Shown: one piece after another, positions 29,690-36,532 of the stretch | Layout of the letters: the number at the start of each line of letters is the position of its first letter | Position numbering within the stretch: position 1 is the first letter of the stretch | NCBI GenBank assembly: GCA_049840435.1 | Contig: JASGKY010000060.1 | Span: 1-64,000 of the forward strand | Direction: 5' to 3' | Source: JADLHS01 sp049840435 | Lineage (GTDB): Bacteria; Verrucomicrobiota; Verrucomicrobiia; Limisphaerales; JADLHS01 | DNA length: 64,000 nt | Notes under the pieces: model-generated | Seen by the model: only the letters and a program-made list of their open reading frames with translations | Told to the model about the DNA's origin: nothing | The model's database searches: none | Program-made: the position numbers and the translations under genes

Positions 29690-29887
29690 TCATTTCGGAG
29701 GCCTCCCGGCTGGCCAAAGGCCATGGAGAGCAGCCAGAATACCGGGGTCACTCTCAGTGCTCTTGGCTCCGGCTTCTTTCTCCAACAAAACGTCAGATCG
29801 CTCATGGCTTGGAGGTACAGTAGCGCAGCCGCAAAATATCAAAGCGAGTCCTATGATAAAACCCATTGAATTGGCTTTTGCTTTCAT
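29690..29887 (-). CDS. Cassette lipoprotein, 65 residues
   Basis: ATG 29887 gives MKAKANSMGFIIGLALIFCG and CATVPPSHERSD: a short basic start, a hydrophobic stretch and a lipobox ending at cysteine (IFCGC). The mature part is only about 45 residues and polar. It should be an envelope lipoprotein. The gene starts 12 bases from attC4. No family recognised. Confidence 0.6.
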   Translation of the reverse strand: MKAKANSMGFIIGLALIFCGCATVPPSHERSDVLLEKEAGAKSTESDPGILAALHGLWPAGRPPK

Positions 29888-29898
29888 CTGCGAATGCC

Positions 29899-29991
29899 GC
29901 CTAACGACCCAAGCTCAGCGACCCGGCCCACGGGACGCAATGATTGCAAACCCTAGCGTCATGCCGGGTTCGCTGCAGCGCATGGTTAGGC
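29899..29991 (-). repeat. attC site 4
   Basis: 93 bp, GCCTAAC to GTTAGGC, matching the common form with centre GCCCACGGGACGCAATGATT. Confidence 0.9.
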
Positions 29992-30360
29992 AGCACGGTA
30001 ATCAAATGGAAACGCAACAATATCATCGTGAATCTCCGGCAACTCTCTCCGCTCAATCATGCCAATCAAATGCTCAGCCTCTGGCAGCGGAACATGAACC
30101 GGATACCAGTGCCGGTCCTGAATCTCGTCAACGCCAGCAACCCAGCCCCAACGAAGGTGGCTATAAACTATCCCACCGCCTCCGCTAATCATCTTAACTA
30201 ACACATCCGATGGACTCAAAATCTTCGCAACCACACGATCAGGAACGTCTGCACCGCGCGTGCCTGTCGGACGCTCTCCAAGTGAATCAAGAACGTAATG
30301 CCGAAACCCAAGTGCGGCCTCATCATCTGTCATTTCTAGCGGATAACGTCTATCTGACAT
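29986..30360 (-). CDS. Cassette protein, soluble, 124 residues
   Basis: From ATG 30360: MSDRRYPLEMTDDEAALGFR, VVAKILSPSDVLVKMISGGG, IVYSHLRWGWVAGVDEIQDR and EAEHLIGMIERRELPEIHDD. The TAA stop falls inside the core box of attC4. A TTG at 30420 would add 20 residues, but ATG 30360 looks like a normal start. No family recognised. Confidence 0.6.
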   Translation of the reverse strand: MSDRRYPLEMTDDEAALGFRHYVLDSLGERPTGTRGADVPDRVVAKILSPSDVLVKMISGGGGIVYSHLRWGWVAGVDEIQDRHWYPVHVPLPEAEHLIGMIERRELPEIHDDIVAFPFDYRAA

Positions 30361-30448
30361 GCGAACAAAAGCAATGGCTGTGGTGGCACTATGACTACTA
30401 CCCGCAAGTGAACAAAGCAATCAATCTACTGCTCAAGGCGCGAGTGCT

Positions 30449-30541
30449 GCCTAACGACCCAAGCTCAGCGACCCGGCCTGCGGGACGCTACGATTGCAAA
30501 CCACGACGCCATGCCGGGTTCGCTGCAGCGCATGGTTAGGT
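30449..30541 (-). repeat. attC site 5
   Basis: 93 bp, GCCTAAC to GTTAGGT; common form. Confidence 0.9.
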
Positions 30542-30552
30542 GGCTTCATGTG

Positions 30553-30972
30553 CTACTCACTAAAAAAATACACTCCATCTGCCCACAAGGTCGTCCTAGC
30601 TCGATGCCAGTCGCAAATGTCTTTGGCGTGACCGGGACGAGCAACAAACAGTCCCCAATGTCCGAAGCCGCTGCCGATGGAAAGTAACAATCCGTCTGCA
30701 CAGTCAGATTTGCCCACATCAACGCCTTTGGGGTCGTCTGCAAAAACAGGAAGTGAAGTAATCGTGTCTGGTAGGCGATTGGTCAGAGTGCTCTCGTCTG
30801 CAAAGAATGGAGCAAGCACTGCCTGAATGTCGGACGCCTTGTGCTTCTGCTTGGTCTCGGACTGCAACTGACTGAGACGCTTCTGGAAATCGGACTGACC
30901 GCAACCGAAACATCCAAGCACAAGCAACAGTGAAAGAGTGCTCCAACAGACTGATGTCACGAGGGCGTTCAT
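30553..30972 (-). CDS. Cassette lipoprotein, 139 residues
   Basis: ATG 30972 gives MNALVTSVCWSTLSLLLVLG followed by CFGCGQSDFQKRL, a hydrophobic leader with a lipobox cysteine. The mature part begins with a charged helix (LSQLQSETKQKHKASDIQAV), then TITSLPVFADDPKGVD and WGLFVARPGHAKDICDWHRA. It is probably an outer- or inner-membrane lipoprotein. The start is five bases from attC6. Family unknown. Confidence 0.6.
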   Translation of the reverse strand: MNALVTSVCWSTLSLLLVLGCFGCGQSDFQKRLSQLQSETKQKHKASDIQAVLAPFFADESTLTNRLPDTITSLPVFADDPKGVDVGKSDCADGLLLSIGSGFGHWGLFVARPGHAKDICDWHRARTTLWADGVYFFSE

Positions 30973-30976
30973 CGCC

Positions 30977-31068
30977 GCCTAACGACCCAAGCTCAGCGAC
31001 CCAGCCGCGGGACGCTACGATTGCAACCGCGCCGCTCATGCCGGGTTCGCTGCAGCGCATGGTTAGGC
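30977..31068 (-). repeat. attC site 6
   Basis: 92 bp, GCCTAAC to GTTAGGC; common form with one base fewer in the left arm (CCCAGCCGCGGG). Confidence 0.9.
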
Positions 31069-31395
31069 CACAGGCTGTGTCTTAACTCTCTCATACTCCT
31101 GCTGAATAATTCGCCACGCTGGCTCAAAGATGCTGACCTTCTGACCCAGCGACTCCATTCGGCGTGTAAAATATGGAATGGCCTGACAATAGTTGGCGAG
31201 CAACACCGGCTTCTGATGCTGCAACAAACCCGGAAGATTGTGTGTATGGTCGGCGATCTCATGACAAACATCGCTATGATTGGCAAAGGCGCGGATGCAA
31301 CAGAGCGCGTGATAAAGAATCTCCAAAATAGCGTTACGCACCTCGACAGGCATCTCGCCTGACTCGGTAGCAAATCTATCGGGATACTTCGTCAT
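31063..31395 (-). CDS. Cassette protein, helical, 110 residues
   Basis: I choose ATG 31395 (MTKYPDRFATESGEMPVEVR) because the longer frame reads through attC7. The remainder is helical: ILEILYHALCCIRAFANHSD, VCHEIADHTHNLPGLLQHQK and FTRRMESLGQKVSIFEPAWR, ending inside attC6. The HxxxD and HxxxH spacing in VCHEIADHTHNLP could bind metal, but this is speculation. No family recognised. Confidence 0.6.
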   Translation of the reverse strand: MTKYPDRFATESGEMPVEVRNAILEILYHALCCIRAFANHSDVCHEIADHTHNLPGLLQHQKPVLLANYCQAIPYFTRRMESLGQKVSIFEPAWRIIQQEYERVKTQPVA

Positions 31396-31407
31396 GCGCG
31401 TGATGTG

Positions 31408-31503
31408 GCCTAACAACGACCCAAGCTCAGCGACCCGGACCACGAGAGCGTTCGATTGCAACCGCGACGCTCACGCCGGGTTCGCTGCAGCGCATGGTTA
31501 GGC
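31408..31503 (-). repeat. attC site 7, with duplicated AAC
   Basis: 96 bp. The left box reads GCCTAACAACGACC rather than GCCTAACGACC, a three-base duplication next to the core site; the rest matches the common form. Confidence 0.85.
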
Positions 31504-31728
31504 GCTACGCATTCGTGGTGCAATAACTGATCGAACATGAACTGCACAAGCCTCTGCAGATGACTTCGCATCGTCAAGGCTCGAACACGACGAACCCCAT
31601 CGAGCCTCTGGACCTGGGGACGGGAAAAAGCCAACGAGAAAACGGCCCACAGGGTCTGTGGAAATGACATAGAGCGCATTTTCGTCGTGAGCTCTCCAAA
31701 CTTCACCATCTAACTTCCAGTCCAACAT
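31498..31728 (-). CDS. Cassette protein, 76 residues
   Basis: ATG 31728 gives MLDWKLDGEVWRAHDENALY, then VISTDPVGRFLVGFFPSPGP and LDDAKSSAEACAVHVRSVIA. The short N-terminal strand pattern followed by one helix looks like a small alpha/beta domain. The stop lies in attC7. Family unknown. Confidence 0.6.
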   Translation of the reverse strand: MLDWKLDGEVWRAHDENALYVISTDPVGRFLVGFFPSPGPEARWGSSCSSLDDAKSSAEACAVHVRSVIAPRMRSA

Positions 31729-31749
31729 ATTTTGCGAAGGTGTGATAGC

Positions 31750-31862
31750 GCCTAACGACCCAAGCTCAGCGACCCGGCACAGCGAGGCCGGAGAGCAGGG
31801 ACCAAACGTTATCGAACAACCCGAGGGCGTAGCGCGGGGTTCGCTGCAGCGCCTGGTTAGAC
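31750..31862 (-). repeat. attC site 8, long variant
   Basis: 113 bp, GCCTAAC to GTTAGAC. The outer arms are conserved, but the centre (CACAGCGAGGCCGGAGAGCA... to ...CCCGAGGGCGTAGCGCGGGG) differs in sequence and length from the other sites. Confidence 0.85.
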
Positions 31863-31877
31863 GGCGAATATCTCATA

Positions 31878-32219
31878 TCACTCTCTGAGTCCCTGATAGA
31901 GAACCAAGAAATTCATGATGGTGAAAGGCCAAAGCAGAAAGAGTGAAACCATGCGAAGTGGCAACCCGGACTCTCGAATCCGGAAAGTGCTGCCGATGTT
32001 CCGGATGAACTGCTGTGTCTCTGGCTCATCGTGAAATCGTCGTGGCGCAAACGCAAAGAACAACAACACGGGCCACCAGTAGCCAAAGAAGAACATGACC
32101 GGCAGGCAAATGAAAACAGGCCCGAACTTGTCCAAGTAGCTGCCGTAAACCGGGACAGCGAAATACAAGACGATATGGAGTAAACCAAGCAGAACTCCAA
32201 ATCGCTTGAAGATGCGCAT
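31878..32219 (-). CDS. Cassette protein, multi-TM, 113 residues
   Basis: ATG 32219 gives MRIFKRFGVLLGLLHIVLYF, further spans FGPVFICLPVMFFFGYWWPV and MVSLFLLWPFTIMNFLVLYQ, and a polar loop (HDEPETQQFIRNIGSTFRIR). It is an inner-membrane protein with three or four helices. No family recognised. The start is five bases from attC9. Confidence 0.6.
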   Translation of the reverse strand: MRIFKRFGVLLGLLHIVLYFAVPVYGSYLDKFGPVFICLPVMFFFGYWWPVLLFFAFAPRRFHDEPETQQFIRNIGSTFRIRESGLPLRMVSLFLLWPFTIMNFLVLYQGLRE

Positions 32220-32223
32220 AGCC

Positions 32224-32316
32224 GTCTAACGACCCAAGCTCAGCGACCCGGCCCGCGGGACGCCACGATTGCCAACCACGACGCCATGCCGGGTTCGCTG
32301 CAGCGCATGGTTAGGC
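32224..32316 (-). repeat. attC site 9
   Basis: 93 bp, GTCTAAC to GTTAGGC; common form. Confidence 0.9.
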
Positions 32317-32325
32317 GCAACGTGT

Positions 32326-32685
32326 TCAATCTGTAACTGCTCGTCCATGCCATCTGACCTTCTGGTCTGCTCCAATCCATACAAACACAGAGTCATAATC
32401 TCCGCCACTCTTCGGGCGAGAAAAAGTGAGACTCTGAATACCCTCCGCCCAAGGCGGGTAATTCGTATCAAGCAAGACGGTCGTAAATGGTGCTCCCAAC
32501 AAATCCTCAACCTTCTCACGCGACAGGCCCACCGCAATCTGTGCATACCTGTCAGCGCTAAAGCGAGCCGAGTAATCAGTATTGCGGCGACCGATGAAGT
32601 CATGAACGGGAGAATAAAGGAAGGGAATACTGCCGAGCGCAAGCAGCACAGCCAACACAATCAACACTGGAAGATACCGTTTCAT
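32326..32685 (-). CDS. Cassette protein, BamE/SmpA-like exported
   Basis: ATG 32685 gives MKRYLPVLIVLAVLLALGSI, a signal anchor. Later YAQIAVGLSREKVEDLLGAP matches the 'I..G.s...V...LG.P' strand-helix of BamE/SmpA-type domains, followed by SLTFSRPKSGGDYDSVFVWI with the matching beta strands. It is probably located at the envelope. BamE itself is a lipoprotein; this one has no lipobox, so the similarity is to the fold only. Confidence 0.6.
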   Translation of the reverse strand: MKRYLPVLIVLAVLLALGSIPFLYSPVHDFIGRRNTDYSARFSADRYAQIAVGLSREKVEDLLGAPFTTVLLDTNYPPWAEGIQSLTFSRPKSGGDYDSVFVWIGADQKVRWHGRAVTD

Positions 32686-32696
32686 ACGCTCAATGC

Positions 32697-32789
32697 GCCT
32701 AACGACCCAAGCTCAGCGACCCGGCTCGCGGGACGCTACGATTGCAAACCATGACGCCATGCCGGGTTCGCTGCAGCGCATGGTTAGGC
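32697..32789 (-). repeat. attC site 10
   Basis: 93 bp, GCCTAAC to GTTAGGC; common form. Confidence 0.9.
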
Positions 32790-32801
32790 GGCGTCATAGT
32801 A

Positions 32802-33128
32802 TCATCTGGAAATATCGAAGAACAAATCCTCGACTGCGCTCTCAAGGTCAATGAGAGAATCGAGCACTACCTTTGGAAGCTCCCGCCTGCAATGAGATGC
32901 CCAACCCTCAGCTTCTCGAAAAACCGTAGAACCAAGAATGTGAAGTGAGGCAGCGAGCTCGCGGTCGAGACTGCCCTCGCCGCGCAGGCTAGCAGCGACA
33001 ATTCGGATCGCGGAAGCTAGGCGCGTGACTCGCTCCGGGTCGAGGTCCTCGCCCATGCGAGCGGCAACATGCAATCCGGACTCTCCGGCTTCCGCGTGGA
33101 TAAGCGCGAGTGCTTCGGTGTGTGACAT
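32802..33128 (-). CDS. Cassette protein, helical, 108 residues
   Basis: ATG 33128, four bases from attC11, gives MSHTEALALIHAEAGESGLH, then VTRLASAIRIVAASLRGEGS and LDSLIDLESAVEDLFFDISR. It is predicted all-helical and acidic, with no membrane segment. Codon use is more GC-rich than in the neighbouring cassettes, suggesting a different source. No family recognised. Confidence 0.6.
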   Translation of the reverse strand: MSHTEALALIHAEAGESGLHVAARMGEDLDPERVTRLASAIRIVAASLRGEGSLDRELAASLHILGSTVFREAEGWASHCRRELPKVVLDSLIDLESAVEDLFFDISR

Positions 33129-33132
33129 AGCC

Positions 33133-33225
33133 GCCTAACGACCCAAGCTCAGCGACCCGGCCCGCGGGACGGCTCGATTGCAACCGCGACGCTCATGCCG
33201 GGTTCGCTGCAGCGCATGGTTAGAC
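33133..33225 (-). repeat. attC site 11
   Basis: 93 bp, GCCTAAC to GTTAGAC; common form. Confidence 0.9.
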
Positions 33226-33229
33226 CACG

Positions 33230-33472
33230 TCATCGTCTTTCTCCATCATGCTTTGGTGGTCCGGGATGGTAAGTGGCAGTGATGAAATCACCAGTCTGAC
33301 TATCCACAAAAACCTCAATGTAATCATCGCGCTGCGTGCTGCCGAGAATCACTCGTGCCGCCTCCTGGACTCTGGAAGCAGTGAACACATCCGAGGATAC
33401 GCCGAAGGATTTGCGACTGTCGAATGGCTTCATGTGCTCTCGCGCTTTGGCAATCAACTCGTCGTGTGTCAT
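33230..33472 (-). CDS. Cassette protein, 80 residues
   Basis: ATG 33472 gives MTHDELIAKAREHMKPFDSR, ASRVQEAARVILGSTQRDDY and EVFVDSQTGDFITATYHPGP. An N-terminal helix followed by beta strands, with the 'IEVFVDSQTGDF' pattern also seen in small PepSY-like or YubB-like domains, but I cannot assign it. It starts ten bases from attC12. Confidence 0.6.
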   Translation of the reverse strand: MTHDELIAKAREHMKPFDSRKSFGVSSDVFTASRVQEAARVILGSTQRDDYIEVFVDSQTGDFITATYHPGPPKHDGERR

Positions 33473-33482
33473 ACGGGAAGTG

Positions 33483-33575
33483 GTCTAACGCCCCAAGCTC
33501 AGCGACCCGGCCCACGGGACGCGTGGATTGCAACCGCGACGCTCAAGCCGGGTTCGCTGCAGCGCATGGTTAGGC
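33483..33575 (-). repeat. attC site 12
   Basis: 93 bp, GTCTAAC to GTTAGGC; one change in the left arm (CGCCCCAAG for CGACCCAAG). Confidence 0.9.
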
Positions 33576-34031
33576 ATTTCGTTTTTCACGTCTCAACACT
33601 CCAATCATATGGAAAGCATACTCAGTCAGGTCAAGCTGCCGCGGATTCAAACCATACCGATCAAAGACTATCAATCTGACCTCCCAGCCGTAGGCGTCTA
33701 AATCCCACCAATAGTTGTGAATCAAAGCAATCTTGCTGTTTTGAAGAGGGTGTGTGTCCTCAACCTCGAATAGATGAATCACATGCGACTCCGCATCAAT
33801 GTGCCAAAGGTCTGGAATGAACTTCGGCTTCCAAGCCTGCTCCGATAACTCCTCAAAACTCTCTTTGCAATCAGCTAGCTCTGACTCGTGAACCAAAAAA
33901 CCATAATCTTCCCAGAGTGCGGAGCGCAAAGAATCTCGAAAGCGGGCATCCCCTGAAACGACGCGAGTATCTTGTGCGCCGGGATACAGCTTTTGCACAT
34001 TCATGACCGCCATCTCGTAGATAGGCTTCAT
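33570..34031 (-). CDS. First cassette gene: possible PD-(D/E)xK-type protein
   Basis: The cassette next to the integrase. ATG 34031 gives MKPIYEMAVMNVQKLYPGAQ, LRSALWEDYGFLVHESELAD, KPKFIPDLWHIDAESHVIHL, FEVEDTHPLQNSKIALIHNY and WEVRLIVFDRYG. The order 'PDLW...' then a strand ending FEVED, then a lysine-containing helix is compatible with the PD...(D/E)xK nuclease core, although the usual ExK is ExE here. It is 153 residues and its stop lies inside attC12. Being first in the array it should be the best-expressed cassette if a Pc promoter exists. Confidence 0.6.
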   Translation of the reverse strand: MKPIYEMAVMNVQKLYPGAQDTRVVSGDARFRDSLRSALWEDYGFLVHESELADCKESFEELSEQAWKPKFIPDLWHIDAESHVIHLFEVEDTHPLQNSKIALIHNYWWDLDAYGWEVRLIVFDRYGLNPRQLDLTEYAFHMIGVLRREKRNA

Positions 34032-34035
34032 AGAT

Positions 34036-34163
34036 GCCTAACAATATTATTATATGGAAAGAATTCCATGATATTGGATATTAGACCCCAAACATGGAAT
34101 TGAGCTTTCCTGTTTATACCGGACTGACGGGGTGACTTTATGGCGCGGAAATCTTGAGGGCAA
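34036..34163 (-). promoter_or_regulatory. attI-like site and integrase/cassette promoter region
   Basis: The cassette boundary GTTAGGC (34036-34042, minus strand) is not followed by the attC arm; instead unrelated sequence runs up to the integrase start at 34164, as at an attI x attC junction. On the minus strand TATAAT (34049-34054) lies at the boundary, and a TTGCCC/TAAAGT pair with a 17-base spacer lies around 34130-34160; either could be a cassette promoter (Pc). An inverted repeat ATGGAA-AGAA-TTCCAT (34054-34069) may be a recombinase or regulator site. Promoter positions are weak predictions. Confidence 0.55.
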
Positions 34164-35152
34164 ATGGAAAAAGCACCAAATTTACTGGAGCAGATGCGAC
34201 GGGTGTTGCGGTTGCAACATTATGCCATTCGCACGGAGCGGGCGTATTGTGAGTGGGTGCGGCGGTTTGTGGTGTTCCATGGGATGAAGTCGCGGGCGGA
34301 TCTGGCCGAGGGGGCGCGGAAGGTGGAGGATTTTTGACACATTTGGCCGTGGTGGATAAGGTAGCGGCGGCGACGCAAAATCAGGCGTTGAATGCGTTGC
34401 TGTTCCTGTATAACCGGGTATTGGAAACGCCGCTGCAAGGAGTGGATGCGGTGCGGGCGCCGCGGCCGACGCGCGTTCCCACGGTGTTAACGCCGGAGGA
34501 GGCGCGCCAGGTCATTGGGTTGATGAGCGGGTCGGCGCAATTGGTGGCCAAATTGATGTATGGGAGCGGGATGCGGTTGATGGAGGCGTTGCGGCTGCGC
34601 ATCCAAGAGGTGGATTTCAAGATGTTGGAGGTGGTGGTGCGGGAGGGCAAAGGAATGAAGGACCGGATCACGCCGTTGGCGGTGAATCTGGCGGGGCCGT
34701 TGCAGGAGCATTTGGTGCGGGTGCGAGCGCAGTGGGAGGCGGATCGGAATGCGGGGTTGGCGGGGGTGTGGTTGCCGGGGGCGTTGGAGCGGAAGTATCC
34801 GCAAGCAGGAAAAGAATGGGGTTGGCAGTGGGTGTTTCCTTCATTGCGGATTTCGGTGGACCCAAGAGCGGCGGTCACAGACGCGCCGCTACAGCAAGTA
34901 AAACGGCGGCATCATTTGGACCCGGCCACGGTGGATAAGGCCATCAAGGTGGCGGTCACAAAGGCGGGCATCACCAAGCGGGTGAGTAGTCATACGTTCC
35001 GGCATAGTTTCGCGACGCATTTGTTGCAGCGGGGGACGGACATTCGGACCATCCAAGATTTGCTGGGGCACAAGGATGTTTCGACCACGATGATTTACAC
35101 GCATGTACTCAGGCTAGGGAGCATGGGGGTGAAGAGTCCGTTGGATGGGTGA
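34164..35152 (+). pseudogene. intI: Integron integrase (IntI-type tyrosine recombinase), one frameshift
   Basis: ATG 34164 gives MEKAPNLLEQMRRVLRLQHY and YCEWVRRFVVFHGMKSRADL, the N-terminal arm-binding domain. At the T run near 34334-34338 one T is missing, and the reading continues as FLTHLAVVDKVAAATQNQAL. The catalytic residues are all present: Arg in GSGMRLMEALRL, Lys in GKGMKDR, HxxR in SHTFRHSFATHLL, His in LLGHKDVST and Tyr in MIYTHV. KYPQAGKEWGWQWVFPS plus SVDPR...RRHHLDP is the patch specific to IntI proteins, absent from XerC/D. About 329 residues if repaired, the normal IntI size. It is divergent from all cassettes. Confidence 0.9.
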
Positions 35153-35544
35153 AGGGTGGGGTTGCCGCGGGGGCGTTGGATAAGAAGTTTCCGCAGGCGG
35201 GTCAGGAGTGGGGGTGGCAGTGGGTGTTTCCGGCGCGGAGTATTTCGGTGGCCCCAAGAGCGGCGGTCACAGACGCGCCGCTACAGCAAGTAAAACGGCG
35301 GCATCATTTGGACCCGGCCACGGTGGATAAGGCCATCAAGGTGGCGGTCACAAAGGCGGGCATCACCAAGCGGGTGAGCAGTCATACGTTCCGGCATAGT
35401 TTCGCGACGCATTTGTTGCAGCGGGGGACGGACATTCGGACCATCCAAGATTTGCTGGGGCACAAGGATGTTTCGACCACGATGATTTACACGCATGTAC
35501 TCAGGCTAGGGAGCATGGGGGTGAAGAGTCCGTTGGATGGTTGA
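35149..35544 (+). pseudogene. Tandem partial copy of the IntI C-terminal half
   Basis: A 131-codon frame repeats the integrase from GALDKKFPQAGQEWGWQWVF to the end. Bases 35253-35540 are identical to 34861-35148 except for one change (AGT to AGC), but the first ~100 bases (35150-35252) are only about 80 percent similar to their counterpart at 34759-34860. It has HxxR, His and Tyr but lacks the first Arg and the Lys, so it cannot be an active recombinase alone. GTG 35149 overlaps the integrase stop. Confidence 0.8.
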
Positions 35545-35967
35545 GGAGATGGGAGTTGGCTGATGGGAGTTGGGGAGAAATATAAAGGGGTCGGTCCGCA
35601 CGATTGACACCAGTTTAATTCGGTTTCGTCGTTGGCTTCAGAGGTGGTGCAATCCAGCTTGGAGATTGAATCGGCAACGCCCGGGGCAGGATGAGCGTTT
35701 CCCCCGCCCCCAATTCAGTATCAATCGTGCGGGCTGAGCCCGATGGTGGTGCTGGCTTGAGCGCGGAAGGCGTTGAGCTTGGGCAGGATTATTCCCGGAT
35801 TGAGGTGGCGGGGTTGATTCCAAGTGAAGAATGCCGCTGTCGTTCCGGCCACTTAGGGCCTAAGGATCAGTTACTCAGTATCCCTGCGGGCGCGCGCTCG
35901 CTTGGTCAGATCCATCACGGGGTTTGTTCCAGGGATGGCCCGGATCGGGGGAGCATTTTTTATTTTC
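35545..35967. other. Intergenic, no gene seen
   Basis: About 420 bases. CCCGGGGCAGGATGAGCG and similar GC-rich runs occur, but no frame has family features. The 21-bp periodic array follows directly. Confidence 0.3.
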
Positions 35968-36248
35968 GTTGGAACGCTGGCCCGGTTGGTTCTACCGATT
36001 TCCGGTTTCGTTCCAACCGGCTTCAATTTTGTTCGACCCAAGTTGATTTTCGTCGGAACAAGAACGCTTCCGGTTGGAATAAAGTTCATCATCGTTGGAC
36101 CTTGCTTCATTTTCGTTGGAACGATCGCGAGCATCGTTCGACCCAAAATCATTTTCGTTCGACCTTTTGTCGTCATGGTTGGACCGGACCTGACAATCGT
36201 TGGAACAAACTGCCTCCGGGTTGGACCGAAAATCATTTTTGATCCAAG
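35968..36248 (+). repeat. 21-bp periodic array, 13 units
   Basis: An octamer GTT(G/C)GA(A/C)C recurs at exactly 21-base spacing at 35968, 35989, 36010, 36031, 36052, 36073, 36094, 36115, 36136, 36157, 36178, 36199 and 36220, with a degenerate last unit at 36241. The 13 bases between octamers vary, often ending ATTTTC. The array is open in four of the six frames and would encode heptapeptide repeats such as xxFVGTx on the plus strand. I cannot tell whether it acts as protein, RNA or DNA. Confidence 0.85.
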
Positions 36249-36532
36249 GAAAATGAGTTTCGGAGTTACGTTTTGTCGGCGGGGAGTGACATCCGTCCCG
36301 GGCCACGGAGCGGCGGTTTCCATTTTCTCCACACCTACATGTCCATGTGTATTTGTTTGGTGCAAAATCCTTGGGGTTTTCGCCCGAAATGCGACTGGCA
36401 CGCTTTAGGCAAAGCTCGTCACGTCCGGTCAACGATGGGGCGTGCGCTGGCGTGTTGCCGGTGCACGGATTGTTGAGAGGCCCGGACTGAGTTGTACTCC
36501 CCACCTAAGTCGTAACTACGCACGGGAGTGGT
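36249..36532. other. Intergenic, no gene seen
   Basis: About 280 bases between the periodic array and the FN3 gene. One heptad frame runs on to 36408 without recognisable domain content. Confidence 0.3.

Noticed and set aside
28724..33575. The regular repeats could be a CRISPR array
   Set aside because: Repeats are 92-113 bp, bounded by GTTRRRY-type boxes and separated by 250-470-bp coding cassettes. No short unique spacers and no cas genes; attC is the better explanation.
29517..33679. Plus-strand frames in the integron sharing a recurring peptide like NDPSSATRPAGR
   Set aside because: The shared peptide is simply the translation of the attC sites on the wrong strand; each frame overlaps a better minus-strand cassette gene.
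35691..36504. Four overlapping heptad-repeat proteins across the 21-bp array
   Set aside because: A 21-base period keeps any stop-free frame open, so openness is no proof of coding; without codon bias data none is called as a gene.
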